DNA from: Microbacterium proteolyticum
Lineage (GTDB): Bacteria; Actinomycetota; Actinomycetes; Actinomycetales; Microbacteriaceae
Length of the DNA: 64,000 bases
Reading direction: 5' to 3'
Assembly: GCF_029639405.1 (NCBI RefSeq)
Contig: NZ_CP121274.1
Coordinates: forward strand, 2,356,001 to 2,420,000
A program made the translations under genes and the position numbers. The notes beneath the pieces were generated by a model that saw nothing but the letters and a program-made list of their open reading frames with translations, ran no database searches and was not told the DNA's origin. This document shows, in pieces, positions 25,547-34,143 of this stretch (position 1 is its first letter; the number at the start of each line of letters is the position of its first letter).

Positions 25547-26329
25547 TCAGAGCACGATGTCGCCCGCGTCGTGCAGCTCGCGCACCCCGACGGGGCGCAC
25601 ACCGGGTCGCGCGAGGACGTCCGCCCCGGCGAGCGGCCCGACATCGACGCCCGCCGCGGCCGCGATGTCGTCGATCGGCACCTGGAAGGTGCGGAACGCG
25701 CCGAGCGGCGGCACCCGCAGCCCCTGTGCCGTGTCGACGAGGGATGTCTGGTCGAGCACGAAGCCGGCGGCGGCGAGGCCCGAGGCCGAGCGCCACGCCG
25801 CGATCTTCCAGAACCGCAGGGGCACCCGGATGCCGCGGTAGGGCGGGTCGTCCGGGCCGAGCACCGGCGCGGTGAACACCGCCAGCCGTTGATCGGTGCT
25901 CTCGGCGTAGGCGAGCACGTGGTCCTCCAGGCCGAGCCAGAGCTCTTTGGACTGGTTGAAGTCGGCCGCCTGGGGTGCGGCGTTGGTGTAGAAGAACGTG
26001 GCGGCGGTGGCATCCCGAGCGTCGTCGGGAGACCCCCACCCCGGATCGCGACGCCGGACGAGGTGGCCGCGGTCGAGATCGTTGCGGCTGTAGACCTCGG
26101 GACCGGCCTGCGCCGACTCCGGCGCCCGGGGATCGAGCCGCCACTCGCCGAAGCGGGGGAGGTCGAGAAGGGTCGCTCCGTCGATGACCACCCCCGTCAC
26201 GGCGGCGAAGCGGCGCTCCGGGTCGAGCAGCACGGAGAACCGCGGGTAGTCGAGCCGGATCGTCTCGACGGCGGGGGAGGGCAGGGGCAGGGGGATGCCG
26301 AGGAAGTCGGGGTCGAAACCGTCGCTCAT
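25547..26329 (-). CDS. DNA/RNA non-specific endonuclease
   Basis: A 260-aa nuclease of the NucA/Serratia-nuclease type with a beta-beta-alpha metal fold. The catalytic DRGH motif is visible in RNDLDRGHLVRR near residue 87, and the Mg-binding Asn in APQAADFNQSKELW near residue 123. Such enzymes cut single- and double-stranded DNA and RNA without sequence preference and are usually secreted, but I see no signal peptide here. The ATG at 26329 is in a divergent promoter shared with the kinase-like gene; both have a weak hexamer with A2 and T6 placed six bases before the start. Confidence 0.88.
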   Translation of the reverse strand: MSDGFDPDFLGIPLPLPSPAVETIRLDYPRFSVLLDPERRFAAVTGVVIDGATLLDLPRFGEWRLDPRAPESAQAGPEVYSRNDLDRGHLVRRRDPGWGSPDDARDATAATFFYTNAAPQAADFNQSKELWLGLEDHVLAYAESTDQRLAVFTAPVLGPDDPPYRGIRVPLRFWKIAAWRSASGLAAAGFVLDQTSLVDTAQGLRVPPLGAFRTFQVPIDDIAAAAGVDVGPLAGADVLARPGVRPVGVRELHDAGDIVL

Positions 26330-26375
26330 CGCCCTATCGTGCCCCGGGCGTCCGACATCGCGACAGACTGGGGCG

Positions 26376-27137
26376 ATGGAACGGCTGGTGAAGTCCCGCG
26401 ACGACGCGCCGGACGGACTCTTCGCGGCGGAGGCGGCCGGGCTGCGCTGGCTCGCCGCCGCGGGCGGCGCCCGAACGGTGGAGGTCCTCGACAGCGGGCC
26501 GACGCGCATCGTGCTCGAGCGCGTGCAGACCGTGCGCCCCACCGCGGCCGAGGCGGAAGAGTTCGGCGCCGCGCTCGCCGCGACCCACGACGCCGGCGCC
26601 CCCGCCTTCGGCTCGCCGCCGCCGGGGTGGATGGGTGACATCTTCATCGGTCGGCGCACCCAGCCGGCGCGGCCGGAAGCGACGTGGGGGACCTTCTACG
26701 CCGCACAGCGCGTCGAGCCGTTCCTCGCCCCGGCCATCGCGGCGGGGAACCTCTCGGCATCCGGGGCCGAGGTCGTGCGGCAGGCGTGCGCGCTGATCGC
26801 CGCCGGAGCCTTCGACGACGACGACGCCCCCGCCCGACTGCACGGCGACCTGTGGGCGGGCAACGTCCTGTGGTCGCCCGATGGTGCGGTGCTCATCGAC
26901 CCTGCGGCGCACGGCGGGCACCGCGAGACCGACCTGGCGATGCTCGCGCTGTTCGGCTGCCCGTTCCTCGACCGCGTCCTGGCCGCGTACGACCGGCGGC
27001 ACCCGCTCAGCGCCGGGTGGCGGGAGCGCGTGCCCCTGCACCAGCTGCATCCGCTCGCCGTCCACGCGGCCGGGCACGGGCCCGCCTACGGCGACGAGCT
27101 CGTGGATGCCGCGGAGCGCACGCTCGCGCTGCGCTGA
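26376..27137 (+). CDS. Fructosamine kinase family protein
   Basis: A 253-aa protein of the aminoglycoside-phosphotransferase/fructosamine-3-kinase fold. The catalytic loop is RLHGDLWAGNVLW near residue 155, and the metal-binding DPAAHGGHRETDLAML near 175 is diagnostic of the fructosamine kinase family. These enzymes phosphorylate sugar amines on glycated proteins or free amino acids, triggering deglycation. The N-terminal Lys that contacts ATP is probably in ERLVKSRDD. The start is ATG at 26376, divergent from the nuclease gene. Confidence 0.9.
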   Translation: MERLVKSRDDAPDGLFAAEAAGLRWLAAAGGARTVEVLDSGPTRIVLERVQTVRPTAAEAEEFGAALAATHDAGAPAFGSPPPGWMGDIFIGRRTQPARPEATWGTFYAAQRVEPFLAPAIAAGNLSASGAEVVRQACALIAAGAFDDDDAPARLHGDLWAGNVLWSPDGAVLIDPAAHGGHRETDLAMLALFGCPFLDRVLAAYDRRHPLSAGWRERVPLHQLHPLAVHAAGHGPAYGDELVDAAERTLALR

Positions 27138-27146
27138 GCCCGCGGA

Positions 27147-27764
27147 CTACGCGGCGATGTCGCGCGCGGCCCGCCTCCGCGCCCGGCGGGCGAGGACGAG
27201 GTCGATGCCCACTCCGATCCCCACGGCCACCACGATCGAGACGATCACCGCGACCACCGGTCCGCCCGGGACGAGCGCGGCGACGACGGCGCCGATCACG
27301 GCCTGGTACGCGGCCCACGCCATCGCGGCGACCGCGGCCACCCCGAGGTAGCGCGCCGGGTTCACCCGCGCGGCGCCCGCCGCGAGGTTCACCGCGAGTC
27401 GGGCGAACGGCACGAACCGCGCCGTGAACAGCACGACGGCGGCGTTGCGTTCGAGTCGGACACGCGCCCACTCCAGAGCGGTGCGGACGCGCGGCCCGCG
27501 CATCCAGGCCCAGCGTTCGACACCGACGGCGCGTCCCACGAGGTAGCAGCAGAGGTCGCCGCAGAAGGCCGCCGCCCCCGCGACGAGGATGACGGCGAAG
27601 AGCGGGGGCGTGCCGTGGGCCACCGCCAGCGCGCCGAACGCGGTGACGGCCGCCTCGCCCGGGATGACGACGAGGAACGCGTCGGCGAAGACGAGGGCCG
27701 CCATCGCGGGCAGCGCCCACGGGCTCGCCGCGATCAGCCCGAGCCACGCATCGATCCCGTCCAT
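27147..27764 (-). CDS. DedA family membrane protein
   Basis: A 205-aa membrane protein of the DedA/SNARE-associated family, now linked to lipid carrier recycling and flipping. Family features are VFADAFLVVIPGEAAV near residue 25, GDLCCYLVGRAVG near 67 and the conserved FTARFVPFARLAVNLAAGA near 115. Five or six helices are visible. The ATG at 27764 is chosen because GGAGAG stands ahead and upstream frame is not hydrophobic. The stop lies 9 bases from that of the convergent kinase-like gene. Confidence 0.88.
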   Translation of the reverse strand: MDGIDAWLGLIAASPWALPAMAALVFADAFLVVIPGEAAVTAFGALAVAHGTPPLFAVILVAGAAAFCGDLCCYLVGRAVGVERWAWMRGPRVRTALEWARVRLERNAAVVLFTARFVPFARLAVNLAAGAARVNPARYLGVAAVAAMAWAAYQAVIGAVVAALVPGGPVVAVIVSIVVAVGIGVGIDLVLARRARRRAARDIAA

Positions 27765-27897
27765 CACGTCACTCTCCGTCGCGGATCGAGACGGGATGCC
27801 GACGGGGCGGTGACCCGCCGCGGAGCATCCGGTTAACATCGCGAACGTCGGGCCCTGATCGACGCCGCGGCGGGGTCCCGGGTCCCACCCTGGAAGC

Positions 27898-29862
27898 GTG
27901 AGAGTCGCGCTGCTGGCCGAGTCCTTCCTCCCGCACATGAACGGGGTCACCGGTTCCGTTCTGCACGTCCTCCGTCATCTGGCGGAGGCTGGTCACGAGA
28001 CCCTCGTGATCGCCCCCAAGTCCGGAGACGTCACCGCCGATCTGCACGGCGCCCGCGCCGAGCTGCTGCGCTCGGTGCCGCTGCCGTCCTATCCCGAGGT
28101 GCGGGTGGTGTTCGCCCGCGCCGCGCGCCTGGGTGCGCTGCTGCGGGAGTTCCGTCCCGACGTCGTGCACCTGGCATCCCCCTTCGTCCTGGGCTGGCAG
28201 GGACTCGCGGCCGCCGAGGCCCTCAAGATCCCCTCGGTCGCCGTTTACCAGACCGACGTCATCTCCTACGCCCAGAAGTACGGCCTGCCCCAGGCCACCG
28301 CGCTGGTCGCGGGGCACGTCACCCGCCTCCACCGCCGGGCGACCCTGACGCTCGCCCCGTCGTCGGCATCCACCCGCCAGCTCGAGGAGCTCGGCGTCGA
28401 CCGCATCCGCCGATGGGGCAGGGGAGTGGATGCCGTCCGCTTCGCACCCGAGCACCGCGATCAGACGTGGCGCGCCACGGTCGCGCCCGGCGGTGAACGC
28501 ATCGTCGGATACGTCGGCCGCCTCGCCCCCGAGAAGCAGGTCGACGACCTGCGTGCGCTCGCCGACCTGCCGGGGACGCGCCTGGTCATCGTCGGAGATG
28601 GCCCCTCGCGTCCGGCTCTGGAGAAGGCGATCCCGGATGCCGTCTTCACCGGACACCTGTCGGGGGCCGACCTCGCGCGGACGATGGCGGGCTTCGACGT
28701 GTTCGTGCACCCCGGCGAGAGCGAGACCTTCGGCCAGACGATCCAGGAGGCTCTCGCCAGCGGCGTGCCGGTGGTCGCCACCGGTGTCGGCGGGCCGCTG
28801 GACCTGGTGCGCTCGAGCGTGGACGGCTGGCTGTACAAGCCGGGCGACCTCGACGACCTCCGGGCGCGCGTCGCCGACCTCGTCGGCGACGACTCCAAGC
28901 GGCAGGCGTTCGCGCGCGCGGCCCGGGACGCCGTCGCGGGCCGGACGTGGGAGGCCCTGACCCGCGACCTCGTCGGGCACTACCGCGAGGCGGCCGCGCT
29001 GCGCGCCCGTGACGAGGGCATGCTCGTGCGCGGGGGAGAGCGTCCCGAGGTGCCGGCGCCCCGTGCCCGTGGGCGCTGGACGCGCTACGTCGCCCTCGGC
29101 GACTCGCTCACCGAAGGGCTGTGCGATGCCTCGCGCATGCCGTCGGGTCAGTTCCGCGGGTGGGCGGACCGCCTCGCGGAGCTCCTCGCCCACACCAGTG
29201 ACGACGGGCCGTTCCGCTACGCCAACCTCGCCGTGCGCAGCCGCCGGGTGCGGCACCTCATCGACGAGCAGATCCCCGCCGCCCTGGCGCTCCAGCCCGA
29301 CCTCGTGTCGATCCTCATCGGCGCGAACGACCTCGTCGGTCCCGCCCCGGTGATCCCGGCTCTCGTGGCCGAGGTGGAGTCCGCCGTGCGTGCCGTCCGT
29401 CGCACCGGCGCCGACGTGCTGCTCGTGACGACGTTCCTTCCGCGGCGGACGGCGGCGCGGATCTTCGCCCGACGGTTCGCCGCGTACAACGTCGAACTCC
29501 GTCGGATCGCCCGCACGCACGGCGCGATCCTGCTCGACCTCGAGGCCGTCGCCGAGATCGGCGACCTGTCGCTCTGGGCCGACGACCTGGTGCACCTGCG
29601 CTCGCGCGGCCATCGCCTCGTCGCCTACCGCGCGGCCGAGGCGCTGGGCGTGCCCGACGCCGGGGAGCTCTCCGGCCTCGACGAGGCGCTGCACGCCGAC
29701 GACGAGGTGCCGCAGGGCGGGTGGCTCACGCGCGACGCCCTGCCCTGGGTGTGGCGCCGCATCCGCGGCCGGACCGCCGGCGACGGCATCCTCGCCAAGC
29801 ACGAGGGCTACGTCGAGCTGCCCACGCGCGGGGACCGCCAGCGTCAGCGCGCGTCGTCCTGA
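27898..29862 (+). CDS. Glycosyltransferase family 4 - SGNH hydrolase fusion
   Basis: A single 654-aa frame joins two enzymes. Residues 1 to about 370 are a GT-B glycosyltransferase like MgtA/PimB alpha-mannosyltransferases: ESFLPHMNGVTGSVLHVLRH at the N terminus, YVGRLAPEKQ near 202 and the E-x7-E block HPGESETFGQTIQEALASGV near 271. Residues about 395-600 are an SGNH (GDSL) hydrolase: VALGDSLTEG near 398 (catalytic Ser), GAND near 474 and DDLVHLRSRGH near 561 (Asp-His). The start is GTG. A joined transferase and deacylase/esterase suggests a glycolipid or lipoglycan that is both glycosylated and trimmed; that is inference. Both active sites look intact. Confidence 0.88.
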   Translation: MRVALLAESFLPHMNGVTGSVLHVLRHLAEAGHETLVIAPKSGDVTADLHGARAELLRSVPLPSYPEVRVVFARAARLGALLREFRPDVVHLASPFVLGWQGLAAAEALKIPSVAVYQTDVISYAQKYGLPQATALVAGHVTRLHRRATLTLAPSSASTRQLEELGVDRIRRWGRGVDAVRFAPEHRDQTWRATVAPGGERIVGYVGRLAPEKQVDDLRALADLPGTRLVIVGDGPSRPALEKAIPDAVFTGHLSGADLARTMAGFDVFVHPGESETFGQTIQEALASGVPVVATGVGGPLDLVRSSVDGWLYKPGDLDDLRARVADLVGDDSKRQAFARAARDAVAGRTWEALTRDLVGHYREAAALRARDEGMLVRGGERPEVPAPRARGRWTRYVALGDSLTEGLCDASRMPSGQFRGWADRLAELLAHTSDDGPFRYANLAVRSRRVRHLIDEQIPAALALQPDLVSILIGANDLVGPAPVIPALVAEVESAVRAVRRTGADVLLVTTFLPRRTAARIFARRFAAYNVELRRIARTHGAILLDLEAVAEIGDLSLWADDLVHLRSRGHRLVAYRAAEALGVPDAGELSGLDEALHADDEVPQGGWLTRDALPWVWRRIRGRTAGDGILAKHEGYVELPTRGDRQRQRASS

Positions 29863-29878
29863 GCGGGGCGTGCGGCGG

Positions 29879-29958
29879 CCATTTCACGTGATCTGGCCGA
29901 ATGCGCACGGTATGGACCGGCCGGGGCGTGTGATGTCGTCCATTTCACGTGATCTGGC
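29879..29958. repeat. Two 19-bp direct repeats
   Basis: CCATTTCACGTGATCTGGC occurs at 29879-29897 and again at 29940-29958, 61 bases apart and identical. Each contains the palindrome TCACGTGA. They lie between convergent genes. Confidence 0.75.
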
Positions 29959-30003
29959 TTCGCGCGCATGGCACGCGCCGGGCAGGACCGGGATGGGCGG
30001 TGC

Positions 30004-31326
30004 TCAGTACCAGCCGGTCGACTCGGAGTGCGCCCACGCCCCGCAGGGAGAGCCGTAGCGCGACTTGATGTACGACAGGCCCCATGCGATCTGGGTCGCG
30101 GCGTTGGTCCGCCAATCGAGCCCTGCCGCGGCCATCTTCTCGCCGGGGAGGGCCTGGGGGATGCCGTAGGCACCGCTCCACGGATTGAGGGCGTCGGCGC
30201 GCCAGCCGGATTCCCGGTTCCACAGCGACACCAGGCACGAGAACTGGTCGTCGCCCCACCCGTATCCGCCGAGCGCGCCGCGTGCGTAGTCGCGCGCCTC
30301 GGAGGGGCTCATGGTCGGCCCCGCCGGCGCGGTGGTGCCGCTCGACCCGCCGGTGGAGCCCGACCCGCCCGCGCTCGACCCGCCGCCGCTCGATCCGCTC
30401 GAGCCCGAGCCGGATCCGCCGCCGGAGGAGCCGGATCCGGTCGAACCCGAGCCGCCGCCCGATCCGGAACCGGAGCCCGCCCCGCCGCCGCTCGAACCGC
30501 CCGTGGACGCCGAGCCGCCGCTTGACGCGCCCCCGCTCGATCCGCCCCCGCCGGACCCCGCGCTCGCCCCGCCGCCGGTCGCGCCGCCCGGTTCGGCAGC
30601 CTGGGCCGCCGTCTGCGCGGCCAGACGCGCCGCGCGTTCCTGTGCCGCTGTCGTCTCGCGCAGGGCGGCGAGCCGGGCGTACAGCGCGTCCAGCTCGGCC
30701 TGGGTCGCCGCGACCGTGGCCGCCTCGGCATCCGCGTCGGTCTGTGCCTGGGCGGCAGTGGCCGCCGCCTCGGTGGCGAGGCGGGCCGCCTCCGCGCGCG
30801 CCTCCTCCGCTTGCGTGCGGAGCGATGTCGCGAGGTCCGCGGCGCTCCGGGCCTCGCTCGCGGTCCGCGCCGTCATCGCCGTCACCCTGTCCAGGATGCC
30901 GAGACGGTCCAGCAGCGAGTCGGGATCGGCCGTGGTCAGCAGCTGCGCGACGAGGGGGCCTCCGGCGCTGGACCGGTACAGCCGCGCCGCACTCGCGCCC
31001 GCGCGGGCGTTCGCCGCCGTCAGGGTCGTGTCGGCCGTGGAGCTCTGGGCGGTCAGCGACTCCGCACGGGAGGCCGTGCTCTCCGCGAGCAGGCGCGCAC
31101 GTTCCGCCGCGGCGGAGGCGTCGAGGGCGCGGCGCGACGCGGACGAGGCCGCGGCTTCGGCGGCATCCAGCTGCTGTCGGATCTCCGCCACGGCGGGGTC
31201 GTCGTCGCTCACCGCCGCGGAACGGACGGACACCGCCGCGGCCGGACTGAGAGGAGCGATCGCCAGCGCACCGCAGACCACGGCGCACGCGAGGACCATG
31301 TGACGCGTGTGACGTCTGAGGCCCAT
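30004..31326 (-). CDS. Secreted coiled-coil lytic-transglycosylase-like protein
   Basis: A 440-aa exported protein. The signal peptide is [20 protein letters not shown] near residues 12-32. Residues about 45-240 are Ala-rich coiled coil as in cell-wall hydrolase regulators. About 90 residues of Gly/Ser-rich linker follow (roughly 245-335). The C-terminal ~100 residues resemble the transglycosylase SLT-like fold of actinobacteria: [16 protein letters not shown] (likely catalytic Glu near 369), [12 protein letters not shown] and [20 protein letters not shown]. It probably acts on peptidoglycan at the cell surface. TACCCT at 31333-31338 on the minus strand, six bases before the ATG, predicts a leaderless transcript and rejects a longer frame. 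Confidence 0.87.
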   Translation of the reverse strand: MGLRRHTRHMVLACAVVCGALAIAPLSPAAAVSVRSAAVSDDDPAVAEIRQQLDAAEAAASSASRRALDASAAAERARLLAESTASRAESLTAQSSTADTTLTAANARAGASAARLYRSSAGGPLVAQLLTTADPDSLLDRLGILDRVTAMTARTASEARSAADLATSLRTQAEEARAEAARLATEAAATAAQAQTDADAEAATVAATQAELDALYARLAALRETTAAQERAARLAAQTAAQAAEPGGATGGGASAGSGGGGSSGGASSGGSASTGGSSGGGAGSGSGSGGGSGSTGSGSSGGGSGSGSSGSSGGGSSAGGSGSTGGSSGTTAPAGPTMSPSEARDYARGALGGYGWGDDQFSCLVSLWNRESGWRADALNPWSGAYGIPQALPGEKMAAAGLDWRTNAATQIAWGLSYIKSRYGSPCGAWAHSESTGWY

Positions 31327-31382
31327 GAGGCGAGGGTACGGCACCCGTCCGCGTCGAACCAGCCGCGAAAGCCCGGCACTGA

Positions 31383-31388
31383 TAGGCT
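31383..31388 (+). promoter_or_regulatory. -10 element of pnp
   Basis: TAGGCT about 240 bases ahead of the pnp start; it would yield a long structured leader. Confidence 0.5.
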
Positions 31389-31419
31389 CTCGGAGGATGC
31401 CGCCATGGCATCCGCTCAA

Positions 31420-31600
31420 CTACACATGAGCTCACGGAGCAGGCCGGCAGACGCTGGTCCCCTGTGGTGGACTCCCCGTCATGACGCCGGGTGGTCGTCT
31501 ACTGGTGGCCAGTCGCCGGGATTTCCGGGCCGACGAGTCGGCGCGCCCTTTCTGCCTGTTCCTGCTCCTTCGCATGTCAGCTCGTCGCCCACACGGGGCG
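31420..31600 (+). ncRNA. pnp leader RNA, candidate actino-pnp motif
   Basis: The 5' leader of pnp is long and rich in possible stems, e.g. ACTGG-TGG-CCAGT near 31500 and GCCGA-CGAG-TCGGC near 31529. A conserved structured RNA called actino-pnp is known in the leaders of pnp in actinobacteria and is thought to be an RNase target. The assignment rests on position and local pairing, not on a covariance model; exact limits are approximate. Confidence 0.55.
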
Positions 31601-31629
31601 CCGAGCCTAAACAAAGAAGGAGGGACCTC

Positions 31630-33918
31630 TTGGAAGGTCCAGAAATCACCGCCGCTGAGGCCGTTCTCGACAACGGTCGTTTCGGCACCCGCACCGTTCG
31701 TTTCGAAACGGGTCGTCTCGCGCAGCAGGCGCAGGGCGCGGTCGCCGCGTACCTCGACGAAGAGACCATGCTTCTCTCGGCCACCAGCGCCGGCAAGCAC
31801 CCGCGTGAAGGCTTCGACTTCTTCCCGCTGACCGTCGACGTCGAAGAGCGTTCGTACGCCGCCGGAAAGATCCCCGGCTCGTTCTTCCGCCGCGAGGGTC
31901 GCCCCTCCACCGAGGCCATCCTCGTGTGCCGTCTCATCGACCGCCCGCTGCGCCCGTCGTTCGTCGACGGCCTCCGCAACGAGGTGCAGATCGTCGTGAC
32001 CGTGCTCTCGATCGCGCCGGGCGAGTTCTACGACGCCCTCGCCATCAACGCCGCGTCGCTGTCGACCCAGATCTCGGGTCTGCCGTTCTCTGGCCCCATC
32101 GCGGGTGTCCGTCTCGCGCTCCTCCCCGGTCACGGCGAGCACGCCGACCAGTGGGTCGCGTTCCCGACCGTCACCCAGCTCGAGGATGCCGTCTTCGACC
32201 TGATCGTCGCGGGCCGCGTGCTCGACGACGGCGACGTCGCCATCATGATGGTGGAGGCCGAGGCGACCGAAGGCAGCTGGAACCTCATCAAGGGCGGCGC
32301 CACCAAGCCGAACGAGCAGGTCGTGGCCGAGGGCCTCGAGGCCGCGAAGCCGTTCCTGCGTCAGCTGGTCGACGCGCAGAACCAGGTCGCCCGCACGGCG
32401 GCCAAGGAGATCCAGACGTTCCCCGTCTTCCCGGCCTACAGCCAGGAGACCTACGACTTCGTCGCCGGTCGCGCGTACGACCGCCTCGTGCCGGTCTACC
32501 AGATCGCCGACAAGCAGGAGCGTCAGAACGCCGACGACGAGGTCAAGTCCTCCGTCAAGGAGCAGCTGCTCGCCGCCGTCGAGTCGGGGGAGCTCCCCGC
32601 CGTCGCGACGCTCGAGTTCAACGCCGCGTACAAGTCGGTGACCAAGACGATCGTCCGCGGTCGCATCCTCGCCGAGGGTGTGCGCATGGACGGACGCGGC
32701 CTGGCCGACATCCGCCCGCTCGACGCCGAGGTGCAGGTCATCCCGCGCGTCCACGGCTCGGCGATCTTCCAGCGCGGCGAGACCCAGATCCTGGGTGTCA
32801 CCACGCTGAACATGCTCAAGATGGAGCAGCAGATCGACTCGCTGTCGCCCATCACGAGCAAGCGCTACATGCACCACTACAACTTCCCGCCGTACTCGAC
32901 CGGTGAGACCGGTCGCGTGGGCAGCCCGAAGCGTCGCGAGATCGGGCACGGCTTCCTCGCCGAGCGCGCCCTCGTGCCGGTGCTCCCCAGCCGCGAGGAG
33001 TTCCCGTACGCCATCCGTCAGGTCTCCGAGGCGCTCGGCTCCAACGGCTCGACCTCGATGGGCTCCGTCTGCGCCTCGACCCTGTCGCTGCTGAACGCGG
33101 GTGTGCCGCTGCGCGCTCCCGTCGCCGGTATCGCCATGGGTCTGGTCACCGACGAGGTCGATGGTCAGACGCGCTACGCCGCGCTGACCGACATCCTGGG
33201 CGCCGAAGACGCCCTGGGTGACATGGACTTCAAGGTGGCCGGGACGAGCGAGTTCATCACCGCGATCCAGCTCGACACCAAGCTCGACGGCATCCCGTCG
33301 TCGGTCCTCGCCGCGGCGCTGACCCAGGCGAAGGAGGCTCGCCTGACGATCCTCAACGTCCTGAACGCCGCGATCGACGCGCCCGACGAGATGGCGCCCA
33401 CCGCGCCGCGCGTCATCAGCGTGCAGATCCCGGTCGACAAGATCGGCGAGCTCATCGGGCCCAAGGGCAAGACGATCAACTCCATCCAGGACGAGACCGG
33501 CGCCCAGATCTCGATCGAGGACGACGGCACGGTCTACATCGGTGCGACCGACGGCCCGTCGGCCGAGGCCGCCCGCGCCCAGGTCAACGCGATCGCCAAC
33601 CCGACCAACCCCGAGGTCGGCGAGCAGTTCCTGGGTACGGTCGTGAAGATCGCGACCTTCGGTGCGTTCATCTCGCTCCTGCCCGGCAAGGACGGACTGC
33701 TGCACGTCAGCGAGGTCCGCAAGCTCGCCGGCGGCAAGCGTGTCGAGAACGTCGAGGACGTACTGTCCGTCGGCCGCAAGATCCTGGTGCGCATCACCAA
33801 GATCGACGACCGCGGCAAGCTGTCGCTCGAGCCTGTGCTCGACGAGGCCACCGAGCCCGCCGACACCGAGAGCTCGGCTGCGGCCAGCGAGGGTCCCGAG
33901 GCTCCGGCCGAGGGCTGA
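31630..33918 (+). CDS. pnp: Polynucleotide phosphorylase
   Basis: Phosphorolytic 3'-5' exoribonuclease that degrades mRNA. Two RNase PH-like domains are present ([20 protein letters not shown] near residue 79; [13 protein letters not shown] [20 protein letters not shown] near 352; GEVRRREIGHG-type [20 protein letters not shown] near 433), then a KH domain ([20 protein letters not shown] near 603) and an S1 domain ([20 protein letters not shown] near 668), and an acidic Ala/Glu tail. The start is TTG at 31630 with a strong AAGGAGG six bases ahead; rare starts plus structured leaders are typical of self-limited pnp. It is not next to rpsO. Confidence 0.97.
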   Translation: MEGPEITAAEAVLDNGRFGTRTVRFETGRLAQQAQGAVAAYLDEETMLLSATSAGKHPREGFDFFPLTVDVEERSYAAGKIPGSFFRREGRPSTEAILVCRLIDRPLRPSFVDGLRNEVQIVVTVLSIAPGEFYDALAINAASLSTQISGLPFSGPIAGVRLALLPGHGEHADQWVAFPTVTQLEDAVFDLIVAGRVLDDGDVAIMMVEAEATEGSWNLIKGGATKPNEQVVAEGLEAAKPFLRQLVDAQNQVARTAAKEIQTFPVFPAYSQETYDFVAGRAYDRLVPVYQIADKQERQNADDEVKSSVKEQLLAAVESGELPAVATLEFNAAYKSVTKTIVRGRILAEGVRMDGRGLADIRPLDAEVQVIPRVHGSAIFQRGETQILGVTTLNMLKMEQQIDSLSPITSKRYMHHYNFPPYSTGETGRVGSPKRREIGHGFLAERALVPVLPSREEFPYAIRQVSEALGSNGSTSMGSVCASTLSLLNAGVPLRAPVAGIAMGLVTDEVDGQTRYAALTDILGAEDALGDMDFKVAGTSEFITAIQLDTKLDGIPSSVLAAALTQAKEARLTILNVLNAAIDAPDEMAPTAPRVISVQIPVDKIGELIGPKGKTINSIQDETGAQISIEDDGTVYIGATDGPSAEAARAQVNAIANPTNPEVGEQFLGTVVKIATFGAFISLLPGKDGLLHVSEVRKLAGGKRVENVEDVLSVGRKILVRITKIDDRGKLSLEPVLDEATEPADTESSAAASEGPEAPAEG

Positions 33919-33930
33919 TCCCTCTTCAAC

Positions 33931-33965
33931 GGATGCCCGTCCCGCTTCGCGCGGGGCGGGCATCC
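33931..33965 (+). terminator. Terminator hairpin after pnp
   Basis: Fifteen-base-pair stem with one G-U pair (GGATGCCCGTCCCGC with GCGGGGCGGGCATCC) and a TTCGC loop. Confidence 0.85.
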
Positions 33966-34143
33966 GTGCATTCCGCCCGCCTTGGTCGCGGAGATTCCGC
34001 CGTCATCAAGCGTTATGCAATGTTTACCGCCGAGCCGGGCGAATCGGCGGTCGGCCCCTGGTGAGGCCCTACCCTCGAACTACGCGTCGGGGGCGCAGTG
34101 GGCGCCGCCGGCGTCCGGTCTCCGACGCACCGAGGAGTGGCCC

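Noticed and set aside
31432..33963. An 843-codon frame antisense to pnp
   Set aside because: Wholly opposite the well-conserved pnp gene; low-complexity composition and no family signature.
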